Source: Micromonospora purpureochromogenes | GTDB lineage: Bacteria; Actinomycetota; Actinomycetes; Mycobacteriales; Micromonosporaceae | DNA: 64,000 bases | Assembly (NCBI RefSeq): GCF_900091515.1 | Contig: NZ_LT607410.1 | Span: 5,146,001 to 5,210,000, forward strand | Reading direction: 5' to 3' | In this document: one piece after another, positions 51,188-58,978 of the stretch | Numbering within the stretch: the first letter of the stretch is position 1 | How the letters are laid out: the number at the start of each line of letters is the position of its first letter | Position numbers and translations under genes: made by a program | The notes under the pieces: generated by a model | Told to the model about the DNA's origin: nothing | The model's input: only the letters and a program-made list of their open reading frames with translations | Databases searched by the model: none

Positions 51188-51565
51188 ATGTCGAAGCAAA
51201 CGACGCCGCTCACCCTCGTCGACCTGACCGCCGACACCCCCTGCTGCCCTCCCCTGGCGGAGCGGCGCGTACCGGCCGAGACCGCCGCGCTGCTCGCGCC
51301 CGCGTTCAAAGCCCTCGGCGACCCGGTACGGCTACGGCTGATGTCGATGATCGCCTCCGCCGAGGGCGGTGAGGCCTGCGTTTGCGACCTCACCCCCACC
51401 TTCGATCTCACCGGTCCGACGATCTCGCATCACCTGAAGACGCTGCGCGAAGCAGGGCTGGTCGACGCCGAGCGCCGGGGCACCTGGGTGTACTACCGGG
51501 CCCGGCCGGCCATCCTGCGCCAACTCGCCGCGCTGCTCACCGTCGAACCGGCAGCCGCCCGGTAA
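51188..51565 (+). CDS. arsR: ArsR-family arsenite-responsive repressor
   Basis: 125 residues. The N-terminus carries vicinal cysteines (DTPCCPPLAE), and the DNA-binding part has FKALGDPVRLRLMSMIA, EACVCDLTPTF and GPTISHHLKTLREAGL. CVCDL beside the recognition helix is the As(III) site in classical ArsR proteins, so this is the best arsenite sensor candidate here. Upstream are direct repeats TAGAGAGATGTC/TAGAGAAATGTC (51165-51176, 51181-51192) that include the start. Its end overlaps the convergent flavoprotein gene by 29 bp. Confidence 0.85.
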   Translation: MSKQTTPLTLVDLTADTPCCPPLAERRVPAETAALLAPAFKALGDPVRLRLMSMIASAEGGEACVCDLTPTFDLTGPTISHHLKTLREAGLVDAERRGTWVYYRARPAILRQLAALLTVEPAAAR

Positions 51566-52646
51566 GCCACCGCCGGCGCGGCGTTGCGCCGGGCACACGC
51601 TCGGCCAAGGCGGCGACGACATGAGCGGCGTCGCGTCCGACCCCGCGCAAGGTGTTCGACGAGAACGAGCGCTGGAACTCCAACCCCAGGTAAACCAGCC
51701 CGGGGTGGGTGGTGGAGACGCCGGCGACCTGCCGCGGCATCCCGCGCTCCAAGGTCCCGAGCGGGGCCAGATAGTCGAGATTCGGGCGGTAGCCGGTAGC
51801 GAGGATCACCGCGTCAACCACCTCGAAGCTGCCGTCGGCCCAGATGACCCCGTCGGGAGCGAGGGCGGTGAACATCTCCCGGCGGGCTAAAAGTCCGGAG
51901 GCGATGGCCTCGCGGTAGACGCCGGTGTCGAGCACGGCGGCGTGCCGGACGAGGCGGGTCAGCACCGCCCGTGGAAGCCGGTCCGCGCCCGTGACGTGGA
52001 GCCAGTGGTGCAGGTCCCGGCCGCGAATGCGCTGCGGCACGAACTGGATCGGTGCCCGGGTGGCCAGCGTGACCCGCGCGTGCGACGCCAGTTCGTGGGC
52101 GACCTGGACGGCGGAGTTGCCGGCGCCGACGACGACGACCCGCTTGCCGGCATACGGCTCGGGCCGCCGGTAGTGCGCGACGTGCCGCACTTCGCCGGCG
52201 TAGTCCTCCCGACCGGGAAGTACCGGAAGATACGGGTTGCCGAAGGAGCCACTGGCGGCGATGACACCCGCCGCAGGGATCTCGTCACCGGTGTCCGTGC
52301 GAACCACGTACCCGGCGCCCCGGCGCGGGTGCACGGCGGTGACGCGGACGCCGGTGCGGATGTCGGCATCAAGGCTGCCGGCGTAGCGGCGCAGGTAAGC
52401 GGCAACCTCGTCGCGGGTGGGGTAGCGGTCGGGGTCCGCACCGCCGAACGCCATGCCGGGCAGCGCACTGTATCGGGCCGGGGAGAACAGAGTGAGGCTG
52501 TCGTAGTAGTCGGGCCAGGACCCGATCGTCTCGACGCCCGCTTGCAGAACGACGGGGCGCAGGCCGACGGAGAGCGCAGCGCGAGCGGCGGCGAGGCCCG
52601 ACTGGCCGCCGCCGACGATGATCACGGGTTCGGAAGAGGTGGTCAC
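51537..52646 (-). CDS. arsO: Second ArsO-like flavin monooxygenase
   Basis: 369 residues from the GTG at 52646. FAD motif VIIVGGGQSGLAAARA, then SLTLFSPARYSALPGMAFGG, NADPH motif VVVVGAGNSAVQVAHEL (about 170) and ILATGYRPNLDYL, as in flavin monooxygenases of the YhjL/CzcO type common in ars clusters. No ribosome site; a divergent palindrome at 52655-52684 sits directly before it, so the promoter is probably leaderless and ArsR-controlled. The stop lies inside the convergent arsR gene. Confidence 0.78.
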   Translation of the reverse strand: MTTSSEPVIIVGGGQSGLAAARAALSVGLRPVVLQAGVETIGSWPDYYDSLTLFSPARYSALPGMAFGGADPDRYPTRDEVAAYLRRYAGSLDADIRTGVRVTAVHPRRGAGYVVRTDTGDEIPAAGVIAASGSFGNPYLPVLPGREDYAGEVRHVAHYRRPEPYAGKRVVVVGAGNSAVQVAHELASHARVTLATRAPIQFVPQRIRGRDLHHWLHVTGADRLPRAVLTRLVRHAAVLDTGVYREAIASGLLARREMFTALAPDGVIWADGSFEVVDAVILATGYRPNLDYLAPLGTLERGMPRQVAGVSTTHPGLVYLGLEFQRSFSSNTLRGVGRDAAHVVAALAERVPGATPRRRWLTGRLPVRR

Positions 52647-52654
52647 ATGACCAT

Positions 52655-52684
52655 CATATTGTCGTTTCGTTGAATGACAATATG
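52655..52684. promoter_or_regulatory. Divergent ArsR-type operator
   Basis: CATATTGTC (52655-52663) and GACAATATG (52676-52684) form a perfect 9-bp inverted repeat with a 12-base spacer. A further GACAAT follows at 52684-52689. It lies between the divergent flavoprotein (52646) and arsR (52710) starts and could control both. Confidence 0.7.
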
Positions 52685-52709
52685 ACAATGCTGCGGAAAG
52701 CTGGGAAGC

Positions 52710-53039
52710 ATGGATGAGCCAGAGTCGCCCGCGGTCGCGCCCGGCGCCGGACTGCCAGGGCTGGCGCTGGACACGCAGGAGTTTCTCAAGGCGTTGGGCA
52801 GCCCGACGCGACAGCGGATCATGTTGCTGTTCGCGGGAGGTGCCGAGCTGTCGGTCGGGCAAGTGGCCGAGCGCACGGGGATCAGTCAGGCCACGGCGTC
52901 GCAACAGCTGACCCTGCTGCGCCGCGGGCGCGTGGTGACGTCGCGGCGCGACGGGAAGACCGTGTACTACCGGGCCGACCGCGACGGGGCCGTCGCGGCG
53001 TTGGCCAAGCTGCAGTCGTACCTGATGACCTGCTGCTGA
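52710..53039 (+). CDS. arsR: ArsR-family repressor, divergent from the flavoprotein gene
   Basis: 109 residues. Winged-helix core: EFLKALGSPTRQRIMLLFAGG, VAERTGISQATASQQLTLLRRG. A wing with SRRDGKTVYYRADRDG and a C-terminal vicinal pair (MTCC) could bind a metal(loid). The ATG at 52710 is chosen. The adjacent palindrome makes autoregulation likely. A terminator hairpin follows. Confidence 0.82.
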   Translation: MDEPESPAVAPGAGLPGLALDTQEFLKALGSPTRQRIMLLFAGGAELSVGQVAERTGISQATASQQLTLLRRGRVVTSRRDGKTVYYRADRDGAVAALAKLQSYLMTCC

Positions 53040-53054
53040 CCGCGGCCTCGACGC

Positions 53055-53075
53055 GGAGCCGGCAACGCCGGCTCC
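53055..53075 (+). terminator. Terminator after the divergent arsR gene
   Basis: GGAGCCGGC-AAC-GCCGGCTCC: a perfect 9-bp stem with a 3-base loop, 16 bp after the stop. A second small hairpin (CCCGGC-TTCC-GCCGGG) lies at 53161-53176. Confidence 0.75.
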
Positions 53076-53239
53076 CCTGCCCCACCAGATGGGCGGCCCC
53101 CTGGGCGAGTCGGGCGCGCACGAGCCAGCCGCTCGATTTCAGGCAACGGCGTGACCCAACCCCGGCTTCCGCCGGGCCGGGCGCGTCTGCGAGCACCCCA
53201 CCCGACCGATGGCTTCTTCCGCTTGACGTTCGCAGGTTA

Positions 53240-53257
53240 ACTCAGTAATCATTGAGT
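53240..53257 (+). promoter_or_regulatory. Operator of the second ArsR-phosphatase fusion
   Basis: ACTCA-N8-TGAGT (53240-53257) is an inverted repeat ending 2 bases before the ATG at 53260. TAATCA inside it is a plausible -10 box, so the transcript would be leaderless and blocked by bound repressor. Confidence 0.55.
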
Positions 53258-53259
53258 CA

Positions 53260-53961
53260 ATGGCTACTGACCTTGCAGCTCTGCACGGGCGCGCTCGGAT
53301 TCACGCCGCGCTCGGCGATCCGGCGCGGCTGGCGATCGTGGACGCGCTCACCCTGGGTGATGCTTCCCCTGGCGAGATCGCCTCCGACCTGGGGATGCCG
53401 ACGAATCTGGTTGCCCATCACGTCAAGGTCCTCACCGAGGCCGGCCTGGTGGTCCGTGGCCGGTCGGAGGGAGACCGTCGTCGTACCTACCTCCGGTTGC
53501 GGCCGGCGGCCCTGGCGACGCTCACCCCGGCGCCGCTGGCCGGGGTGGGCCGGGTGGTGTTCGTCTGCACCCACAACTCCGCCCGCTCGCAGCTCGCCGC
53601 CGCCATCTGGTCCGACCGCACCCACACCTCGACGGCGTCCGCGGGGACGAAGCCCGCAGATCGGGTTCATCCCCGTGCTGTAGCTGTGGCTCAGCGACAT
53701 GGGCTGGAGTTGAACCCGACCGGCACCTCTCACGTCGCGGACATCGTGCGGGATGACGACCTCGTCATCGCCGTTTGCGACAACGCCCACGAGGAACTCA
53801 CCGGACCGGTCCGGCCTCGGCTGCACTGGTCCGTGCCCGACCCGGTCCGGCTGGACACCGATGCCGCGTTCGAGGCGGCGTTCGCCGACCTGGCCGCACG
53901 CGTCGAGCGGGTCGCCCCCGTCGTGACCCCCGCCATGAGTTCGGGAGATCACCATGACTGA
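53260..53961 (+). CDS. ArsR regulator fused to a low-molecular-weight phosphatase (ArsC-type), second copy
   Basis: 233 residues. The ArsR winged helix (HAALGDPARLAIVDALTLG, NLVAHHVKVLTEAGLV) runs to about 90, followed by a phosphatase-fold domain with the CX5R loop CTHNSAR (Cys103, Arg109) and an acidic loop SVPDPVRL. Same architecture as the 31509 gene but only moderately similar, with a different predicted operator, so the two are not a recent duplication. Leads the downstream aquaporin and arsC genes and probably regulates them. Confidence 0.85.
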   Translation: MATDLAALHGRARIHAALGDPARLAIVDALTLGDASPGEIASDLGMPTNLVAHHVKVLTEAGLVVRGRSEGDRRRTYLRLRPAALATLTPAPLAGVGRVVFVCTHNSARSQLAAAIWSDRTHTSTASAGTKPADRVHPRAVAVAQRHGLELNPTGTSHVADIVRDDDLVIAVCDNAHEELTGPVRPRLHWSVPDPVRLDTDAAFEAAFADLAARVERVAPVVTPAMSSGDHHD

Positions 53962-54200
53962 CAAGCGCGTACCTGCGTGAAGACCTCTCCGTCGACCAGC
54001 AGCTCGCCTGTACACCGGAACGGGGACCTTGACGACGACCCCGCTGGCCTGAGCCCTTTCCGAGGTCCGGCCGATCCGCGACGAGATCGAACGCCGCGTC
54101 CGCCGGCTCCTCGACGAGCTGCACGTCCCCGCCAGCGACAACCCTCGCCCCCGGCCCACAAGCGGCTCGGGACCTCACTGCAACGGGAGAGTACAGACTG
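53953..54200 (+). pseudogene. Relic of an arsC-like gene with internal deletion
   Basis: A frame MTDKRVPA stops at once, followed by fragments in other frames: YLREDLSVDQQLA, which resembles the N-terminal helical dimerisation domain of actinobacterial ArsC proteins, and then VRPIRDEIERRVRRLLDEL (from 54065). The latter matches the C-terminus of the intact ArsC at 55129 (VRPIRDEIRSRVEQLL). The catalytic core with CX5R is missing. It overlaps the fusion gene's end by 9 bp and abuts the aquaporin gene. Confidence 0.65.
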
Positions 54201-54947
54201 ATGACCATCGCACTTTGGCGGCGCCTGCTGGCAGAGTTCACCGGTACCGCCCTGCTGGTCACCGCCGTGGTCGGCTCCGGCATCATGGCCACCGCGCTCT
54301 CCCCCGGCGACGTCGGCCTCCAGCTGCTGGAGAACTCGATCGCCACCGCGTTCGCTCTCGGCGCGCTGATCCTGATCTTCGGACCCGTCTCCGGGGGCCA
54401 CTTCAACCCGGTCGTCTCCGCCGCCGACTGGTTCCTCGGCCGCCGCGCCGGCACCGGGCTGACCGGCCGGGACCTCGGCGGCTACGTCGCCGCCCAGGTC
54501 GCCGGAGCGATCGGCGGGTCGATCCTGGCAAACCTGATGTTCGACCTGGCCGCCGTCGACTTCTCCGCCAAGGACCGCACCGCCGGGCACCTCTGGCTCG
54601 GCGAGATCGTCGCCACCGCCGGCCTGATCCTGCTGATCTTCGCCCTGGCCCGCTCCGGGCGCGCCCCCGTCGCCCCCGCCGCGGTCGGTGCCTACATCGG
54701 CGCCGCGTACTGGTTCACCTCGTCGACCTCGTTCGCCAACCCGGCGGTCACGATCGGGCGGGCGTTCACCGACACCTTCGCCGGCATCGCCCCCGCGTCC
54801 GTGCCCGGCTTCATCGTCGCCCAGATCGTCGGCCTCACCGTGGGAATCGGTCTCCTGGCCGCGCTCTACCCCGACGCCGGGCAAGCCGCAGACCAGGTGG
54901 TCGTGCCTACCGACGAGCGCGACCCGGCGCTCGACCAGCGCCCATGA
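54201..54947 (+). CDS. aqpS: Aquaporin/MIP family channel in the arsenic island
   Basis: 248 residues with six membrane helices and the two half-helix signatures: NPV at residues 69-71 (SGGHFNPVVS) and NPA at 180-182 (SFANPAVTIGR). Aquaglyceroporins conduct arsenite; in ars clusters with arsC but no arsenite pump (AqpS in Sinorhizobium) they let out As(III) made by the reductase. No ArsB or Acr3 pump is in this window, which fits that model. The stop overlaps the next small gene by ATGA. Conservative symbol by context. Confidence 0.85.
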   Translation: MTIALWRRLLAEFTGTALLVTAVVGSGIMATALSPGDVGLQLLENSIATAFALGALILIFGPVSGGHFNPVVSAADWFLGRRAGTGLTGRDLGGYVAAQVAGAIGGSILANLMFDLAAVDFSAKDRTAGHLWLGEIVATAGLILLIFALARSGRAPVAPAAVGAYIGAAYWFTSSTSFANPAVTIGRAFTDTFAGIAPASVPGFIVAQIVGLTVGIGLLAALYPDAGQAADQVVVPTDERDPALDQRP

Positions 54948-55129
54948 GCACCAACCCGGCGCACGGTGGCGCGGACGACTCCTATCGCGCCCTGGTCAAT
55001 CCGCCGCGTCCGGCCGGCCGTTACCGGGTGCTCGACCGCAACAGCGACCCTGCCCGGTCCCTGCCCACAGCCCACTCGGAGGCGCCGGTGAACCGGCCCT
55101 GCGAGCCGTACTGCAAGGAAGGCTCCTGA
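54944..55129 (+). CDS. Small protein between aquaporin and arsC genes
   Basis: 61 residues, MSTNPAHGGADDSYRALV onward, ending NRPCEPYCKEGS. It has a CxxxC pair near the C-terminus and no membrane helix. Both junctions are tightly coupled: ATGA with the aquaporin, TGATG with arsC. The coupling argues for a real gene. A thiol or metal-binding role is only a suggestion from CEPYC. Confidence 0.55.
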   Translation: MSTNPAHGGADDSYRALVNPPRPAGRYRVLDRNSDPARSLPTAHSEAPVNRPCEPYCKEGS

Positions 55130-55536
55130 TGTCCGACAAGCCCAGCGTCCTGTTCGTGTGCGTGCACAACGCCGGCCGCTCCCAGATGGCCGCCGGCTGG
55201 CTGCGCCACCTCGCCGGCGACGCCGTCGAGGTTCGCTCCGCCGGCTCCGCCCCCGCCGAGACGGTCAACCCCGCCGCCGCGGAGGCCATGCGGGAGGTCG
55301 GCATCGACATCACCGACCAGACCCCCAAGCTCCTCGAGTACGAGACGGCCGAATCCTCGGACGTCATCGTGACCATGGGCTGCGGTGACGCCTGCCCGAT
55401 CTTCCCTGGCAAGCGGTACGAGGACTGGAAGCTCGAGGACCCGGCCGGCAAGGGCGTCGAAGCCGTGCGCCCCATCCGCGACGAGATCCGCAGCCGAGTG
55501 GAGCAGCTGCTCACCGAGCTGCGCGGCACCGCCTGA
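55129..55536 (+). CDS. arsC: Arsenate reductase, low-molecular-weight phosphatase type
   Basis: 135 residues. The catalytic loop CVHNAGRSQ begins at Cys11 (CX5R, Arg17), with a second pair Cys85/Cys89 (MGCGDACP) used in the disulfide relay. SVLFVCVHN and VRPIRDEIRSRV are typical of thioredoxin-coupled ArsC. It reduces arsenate to arsenite in the cytoplasm. Last gene of the fusion-aquaporin-small-protein-arsC operon; a terminator follows at 55550. Confidence 0.92.
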   Translation: MSDKPSVLFVCVHNAGRSQMAAGWLRHLAGDAVEVRSAGSAPAETVNPAAAEAMREVGIDITDQTPKLLEYETAESSDVIVTMGCGDACPIFPGKRYEDWKLEDPAGKGVEAVRPIRDEIRSRVEQLLTELRGTA

Positions 55537-55549
55537 CCCCGTCTCCCGT

Positions 55550-55579
55550 GCCGCCCGCCGAACGCCGTCGGCGGGCGGC
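55550..55579 (+). terminator. Terminator after arsC
   Basis: An 11-bp perfect stem (55550-55560 with 55569-55579), loop of 8 bases, 14 bp after the stop. Confidence 0.8.
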
Positions 55580-55684
55580 TGCACATCGAGCACCACTCTT
55601 GCCAGTACGGCGCGGGCCAGCCCACGTCGGATTCAACGAAGTCCGTGTCGTCGTAGTCGGCCGCCCGCCTACTGCCGGATGGTG

Positions 55685-55882
55685 TCAGCGGCCGGTGGTA
55701 TCGCTACCTCCGGGCTGCCTTCCTGGCCGGGTCGCGGCAATTGCGGCCCTGCCGCCGTCGAACCGTTCCCAGGCGAAGCCCGGATCGCGTAGCCGGCGGA
55801 GCGCCGACCGGTGCCGGCTTCCGGCGTACACCTCGATTGAGCCGTCCGGGGTGGCGGCGGTCGTGACGACCAGTCCGTCCAC
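55685..55882 (-). CDS. Short hypothetical frame, possibly a gene fragment
   Basis: From a GTG at 55882 the minus strand encodes 65 residues (VDGLVVTTAATPDGSIEVYA, then RRLRDPGFAWERFDGG). Upstream codons in the same frame (PCRGRATYVV) are also protein-like until a stop. It may be the end of a decayed gene or a small real gene. No domain recognised. Confidence 0.3.
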   Translation of the reverse strand: MDGLVVTTAATPDGSIEVYAGSRHRSALRRLRDPGFAWERFDGGRAAIAATRPGRQPGGSDTTGR

Positions 55883-55924
55883 GACGTAGGTCGCCCGGCC
55901 ACGGCATGGGGTTGCAGAGCTTGC

Positions 55925-56728
55925 CTATCGATTCCAGCGCTCGGCGGGTCGGCAGTCAGTGCCAGTCTTGCCGTAGACGAGGGTGCCGGATGAGTCGGCG
56001 TAGCAGTTGTCGAACTCGTCTGACGGACGAAACAGCAGACGGCGGCCGATCTCGGTTCCGCTGGCGTCATAGCTGACCAGCTCAGCGTCCTTGTTAACGT
56101 TGGCACCCTCGGTGAGCAGGCCGAATACGCCGCCAGTCAGCCGGGCCGCCGTCGTGTGCCCGTCGCCGTGGTCGAGCACCAGCCGATGCACCCGAGCGCT
56201 GACCCGGCCAGTCACGGCGACGTCACCGCCGTTGATTTCGGTCGACGTAAGTAGGAGTGGCTGGACCGGGCCGGGCAACCAGTCCCGTTGTGGCCAGTCC
56301 CGTTCCCCGCTGGTACCCCCGGTGACCTCCTCACCTGGCGACATCGAGACATCACAGGTGAAGTAGCCGGTCTCCGTCATGAACAGCGCCACGGCATGGT
56401 GGTCCTGTTCAGCGGCCACGGCCAGCTGGTCCATCGACACCGGAAACCGCTCGTGCTGCGCGTTCCACGACAGGCACTGCTCCATCGCCTGGCGCAGCGT
56501 CGGTGACAGCTCGTCCGGACCCATCGCCAGGTACTGCACACCGTCGCCGTTCGGCGCCACCGCGACGCCGGCCACCACCGCTGCGGCCGCCACCGTAGCG
56601 GCAATCCCGAGTCGCCTCGCCGTGCGGGGCCGCGGCCGGTGGATTGACGTCATCAGATCCGCCCGCATCCGCGCCGCCTTGTCGGGGGGCAGATCCCGCT
56701 CGACAGGCGCGTCGAGAATGTCTTTCAT
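55925..56728 (-). CDS. Membrane protein coupled to ECF sigma factor
   Basis: 267 residues. A charged N-terminus (MKDILDAPVERDLPPDKAAR) leads to one membrane helix (about 40-60, LGIAATVAAAAVVAGVAVAP) and an extracytoplasmic domain with two cysteines early (EQCLSWNAQ, FTCDVSM) and two late (DNCYADS, TDCRPAE). The layout resembles CU044_5270-type or anti-sigma partners, but no zinc motif exists. It overlaps the sigma gene by ATGA. Likely senses envelope conditions for that sigma factor. Confidence 0.7.
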   Translation of the reverse strand: MKDILDAPVERDLPPDKAARMRADLMTSIHRPRPRTARRLGIAATVAAAAVVAGVAVAPNGDGVQYLAMGPDELSPTLRQAMEQCLSWNAQHERFPVSMDQLAVAAEQDHHAVALFMTETGYFTCDVSMSPGEEVTGGTSGERDWPQRDWLPGPVQPLLLTSTEINGGDVAVTGRVSARVHRLVLDHGDGHTTAARLTGGVFGLLTEGANVNKDAELVSYDASGTEIGRRLLFRPSDEFDNCYADSSGTLVYGKTGTDCRPAERWNR

Positions 56729-57306
56729 CGCGCATCCTCCTTGTTGTCGTCAGTGACCATCCGTGCCAGCCGGGCTCGTGCGCGACTCACGCGCGAACGG
56801 ACCGCACCCTCGCTGATTCCGAGGACTGTCGCCGCCTCGCCGTACGGCACACCGGACCACAGGCACAGGGCAACCGCTTCGCGTTCTGCGCGAGGCAGTC
56901 GGCGGACCACCGCCAGGATCTTGGTCATCTGCCGTTCGTCATCGAGCCGCGCGGCTACGTCGCTGGCCGGGTCTACGTCAGCCTCCCGCTCCGGCGGCAA
57001 CCTACGCAGGGCTGCCAACCACCGCCGGGCGGAACGCCACTCAGTACGGGTCGTATTGGTAGCGACCACCAGCAGCCAAGGCAACGCCAACCCGTCAACC
57101 AGGCCTGCTTCACCGCGCCTACGCCACGCGACCAGGAAGGTCGATTGCGTAACGTCTTCCGCCAGGGTCCAAGAGCCGGTGAGCCGGAACGCGTGGTTGT
57201 ACACCGCCCGGGCATACCGGTCGAAAAGCCGGCCGAAGGCGATCTCGTCACCGGCTGCGATAGCCGACCACAGATCTTGGTCAGACGGTTGTATCTGGCT
57301 TGTCAC
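56725..57306 (-). CDS. ECF-type RNA polymerase sigma factor
   Basis: 193 residues from the GTG at 57306. Region 2 is GRLFDRYARAVYNHAFRL and AEDVTQSTFLVAWRRR; region 4 is RRLPRAEREAVALCLWSG and YGEAATVLGISEGAVRSRV. It is translationally coupled to the membrane partner downstream. Similar in design to the 39124-39738 pair but with a different partner sequence. Confidence 0.88.
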   Translation of the reverse strand: MTSQIQPSDQDLWSAIAAGDEIAFGRLFDRYARAVYNHAFRLTGSWTLAEDVTQSTFLVAWRRRGEAGLVDGLALPWLLVVATNTTRTEWRSARRWLAALRRLPPEREADVDPASDVAARLDDERQMTKILAVVRRLPRAEREAVALCLWSGVPYGEAATVLGISEGAVRSRVSRARARLARMVTDDNKEDAR

Positions 57307-57579
57307 ACCTCACTATCGCCGGCTGGGGCGAACCTGTTGCAGACCTCCTCGAACACCGACGGCAACACACGACGCCTGGCGCCATCCCGTAGGCCGTCGA
57401 TCCGCCCTCCTGGGCAGCGGGCCGCCGCCCGGCCTGCCACGTCAAGTGGACCTGACATCCCGCCTCAAGGGCGGACGCCATATGTGGTGGCCGTGGGACG
57501 TCGGCCGCCGCGACCGCAACGCTTGACCACTCCCCTACGCTGATATCGACATACGTCTCTGGGGCCAGGAGGTGCGGTC

Positions 57580-57774
57580 GTGAGCGACGGACTCGCTACC
57601 TTCGGCTGGGTGCTGCTGGGCATCGCCGTCATCCTGCTCCTGCTGGGCATCGTCGCGGCGTTCGAGGGCAGCGGCGACGGCTTCGGCGACGCGCTCATGT
57701 GGGCGTTCTTCCTGGCCCTCGGTGGCGTCGTCCTGCTGTGCTGCGGGGGCCACCTCGGGATCCTCGAAGGCTGA
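57580..57774 (+). CDS. Small two-helix membrane protein
   Basis: 64 residues, GTG start at 57580 behind an ideal AGGAGGT. Two hydrophobic helices (WVLLGIAVILLLLGIVAAF and WAFFLALGGVVLLCCGG) flank a short polar loop. The CC pair lies in the second helix. No family recognised. TTGACC at about 57523 may be the -35 of its promoter. Confidence 0.65.
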   Translation: MSDGLATFGWVLLGIAVILLLLGIVAAFEGSGDGFGDALMWAFFLALGGVVLLCCGGHLGILEG

Positions 57775-57898
57775 GGACGTCTCGCGACTCGGTGAAGGTG
57801 CTTCTGGTGAAATAGTGCGCCCGTGACCTACTTTCCAGGGCAGCGACGCCAGGCCCCATGCGCGGTGTGGGGCTGGTGACTGCCAGGGAGGCGGCGAA

Positions 57899-58645
57899 AT
57901 GTCCAGCGCGCAGTTGTACGACACCATCGGAGCCACTTACACCGTGACGCGGCGCACCGAGCCGCGGATCGCCGCAAGGGTCTGGGCTGCGCTCGGCGAT
58001 GCGCGGACGGTATTGAACGTCGGGGCTGGCACCGGCTCCTACGAGCCCGCCGACCGTGACGTCATTGCGGTGGAACCGTCCGCACTCATGCGTGCGCAGC
58101 GCCCCGCAGGCGCAGTGCCGTGCGTGGCTGCCGCCGCGGAGAGCCTTCCGTTCGAGGACCAGTCCTTCGACGCAGCGATGGCTTTTGCCACCATCCATCA
58201 CTGGCAGGACCCGATCGCGGGCCTGCGCGAGATGCGGCGCGTTGCTCGCCGCGTGGTGGTGTTCACGCACGACACCAGTGACACCGGATGGCTTCGTCGG
58301 TTCTGGCTTACTCGCGACTACCTTCCTGAGGTCGCGGACCTCCTTGTCGATCGACCTTCGCTGACCGAGCTGGCCAGCGCGATCGGCGCCCGCGCGGAGC
58401 CGGTGCTCATCCCGTGGGACTGCGTTGACGGCTTTTTCGAGGCCTACTGGCGCCGGCCCGAGGCATACCTAAACGAGAACGTCCGTCGCGGGGTATCGGT
58501 CTGGACCAGAGTCGGGCCGGACGCCGAGCAGAGGGCAGTCCGCAGCCTCCGTGATGACCTCGCCTCAGGGCGCTGGGCAGACCGCAACCGCGACCTCGTC
58601 GATCTCGATGCAGCAGAGCTTGGCCTTCGCCTGCTCATCGCCTGA
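57899..58645 (+). CDS. Class I SAM-dependent methyltransferase
   Basis: 248 residues. Motif I VLNVGAGTGSYE is near residues 39-50, then VIAVEPSALMRAQ, and AAESLPFEDQSFDAAMAFAT with IHHWQDP, the pattern of the Methyltransf_11 group. GGAGG-type ribosome site and ATG at 57899. No biosynthetic neighbours, so the substrate is unknown. Confidence 0.85.
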   Translation: MSSAQLYDTIGATYTVTRRTEPRIAARVWAALGDARTVLNVGAGTGSYEPADRDVIAVEPSALMRAQRPAGAVPCVAAAAESLPFEDQSFDAAMAFATIHHWQDPIAGLREMRRVARRVVVFTHDTSDTGWLRRFWLTRDYLPEVADLLVDRPSLTELASAIGARAEPVLIPWDCVDGFFEAYWRRPEAYLNENVRRGVSVWTRVGPDAEQRAVRSLRDDLASGRWADRNRDLVDLDAAELGLRLLIA

Positions 58646-58978
58646 ACCCGCCACCTCCGGGTACGACTTCGCTGCCCGAAGCCATGGGCGGCCCAGGCCA
58701 GACTCGCATCGGTCGAAGGGTCGGCTGAAAACCCCGACCACCGCTCCCTCGTTGGCAGGCGCACTGACGATCCCTCGCTTGTGACGAGGTCGTGCACGAT
58801 CAGGACCCGCCAGTGCCCAGTCAGTCGACCGGGCTGGCGATGTCGGCCAACGGCACCGGCGCGGGTCGGGCATCTACGGACCCCATGGTCCGGCAGTCTT
58901 CACGTACGGTGGGTCCTGCTTCGCCGTGACCGGCGAACCACAGCAGACACTCGTTGTACGAGGAGACCCGGGGGACGA
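58646..58978. other. 333-bp gap, no gene recognised
   Basis: Contains a small stem (GGTCGG with CCGACC near 58719-58740), possibly a terminator for the methyltransferase gene, and GAGGAG upstream of the next start. No coding frame is convincing. Confidence 0.4.
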
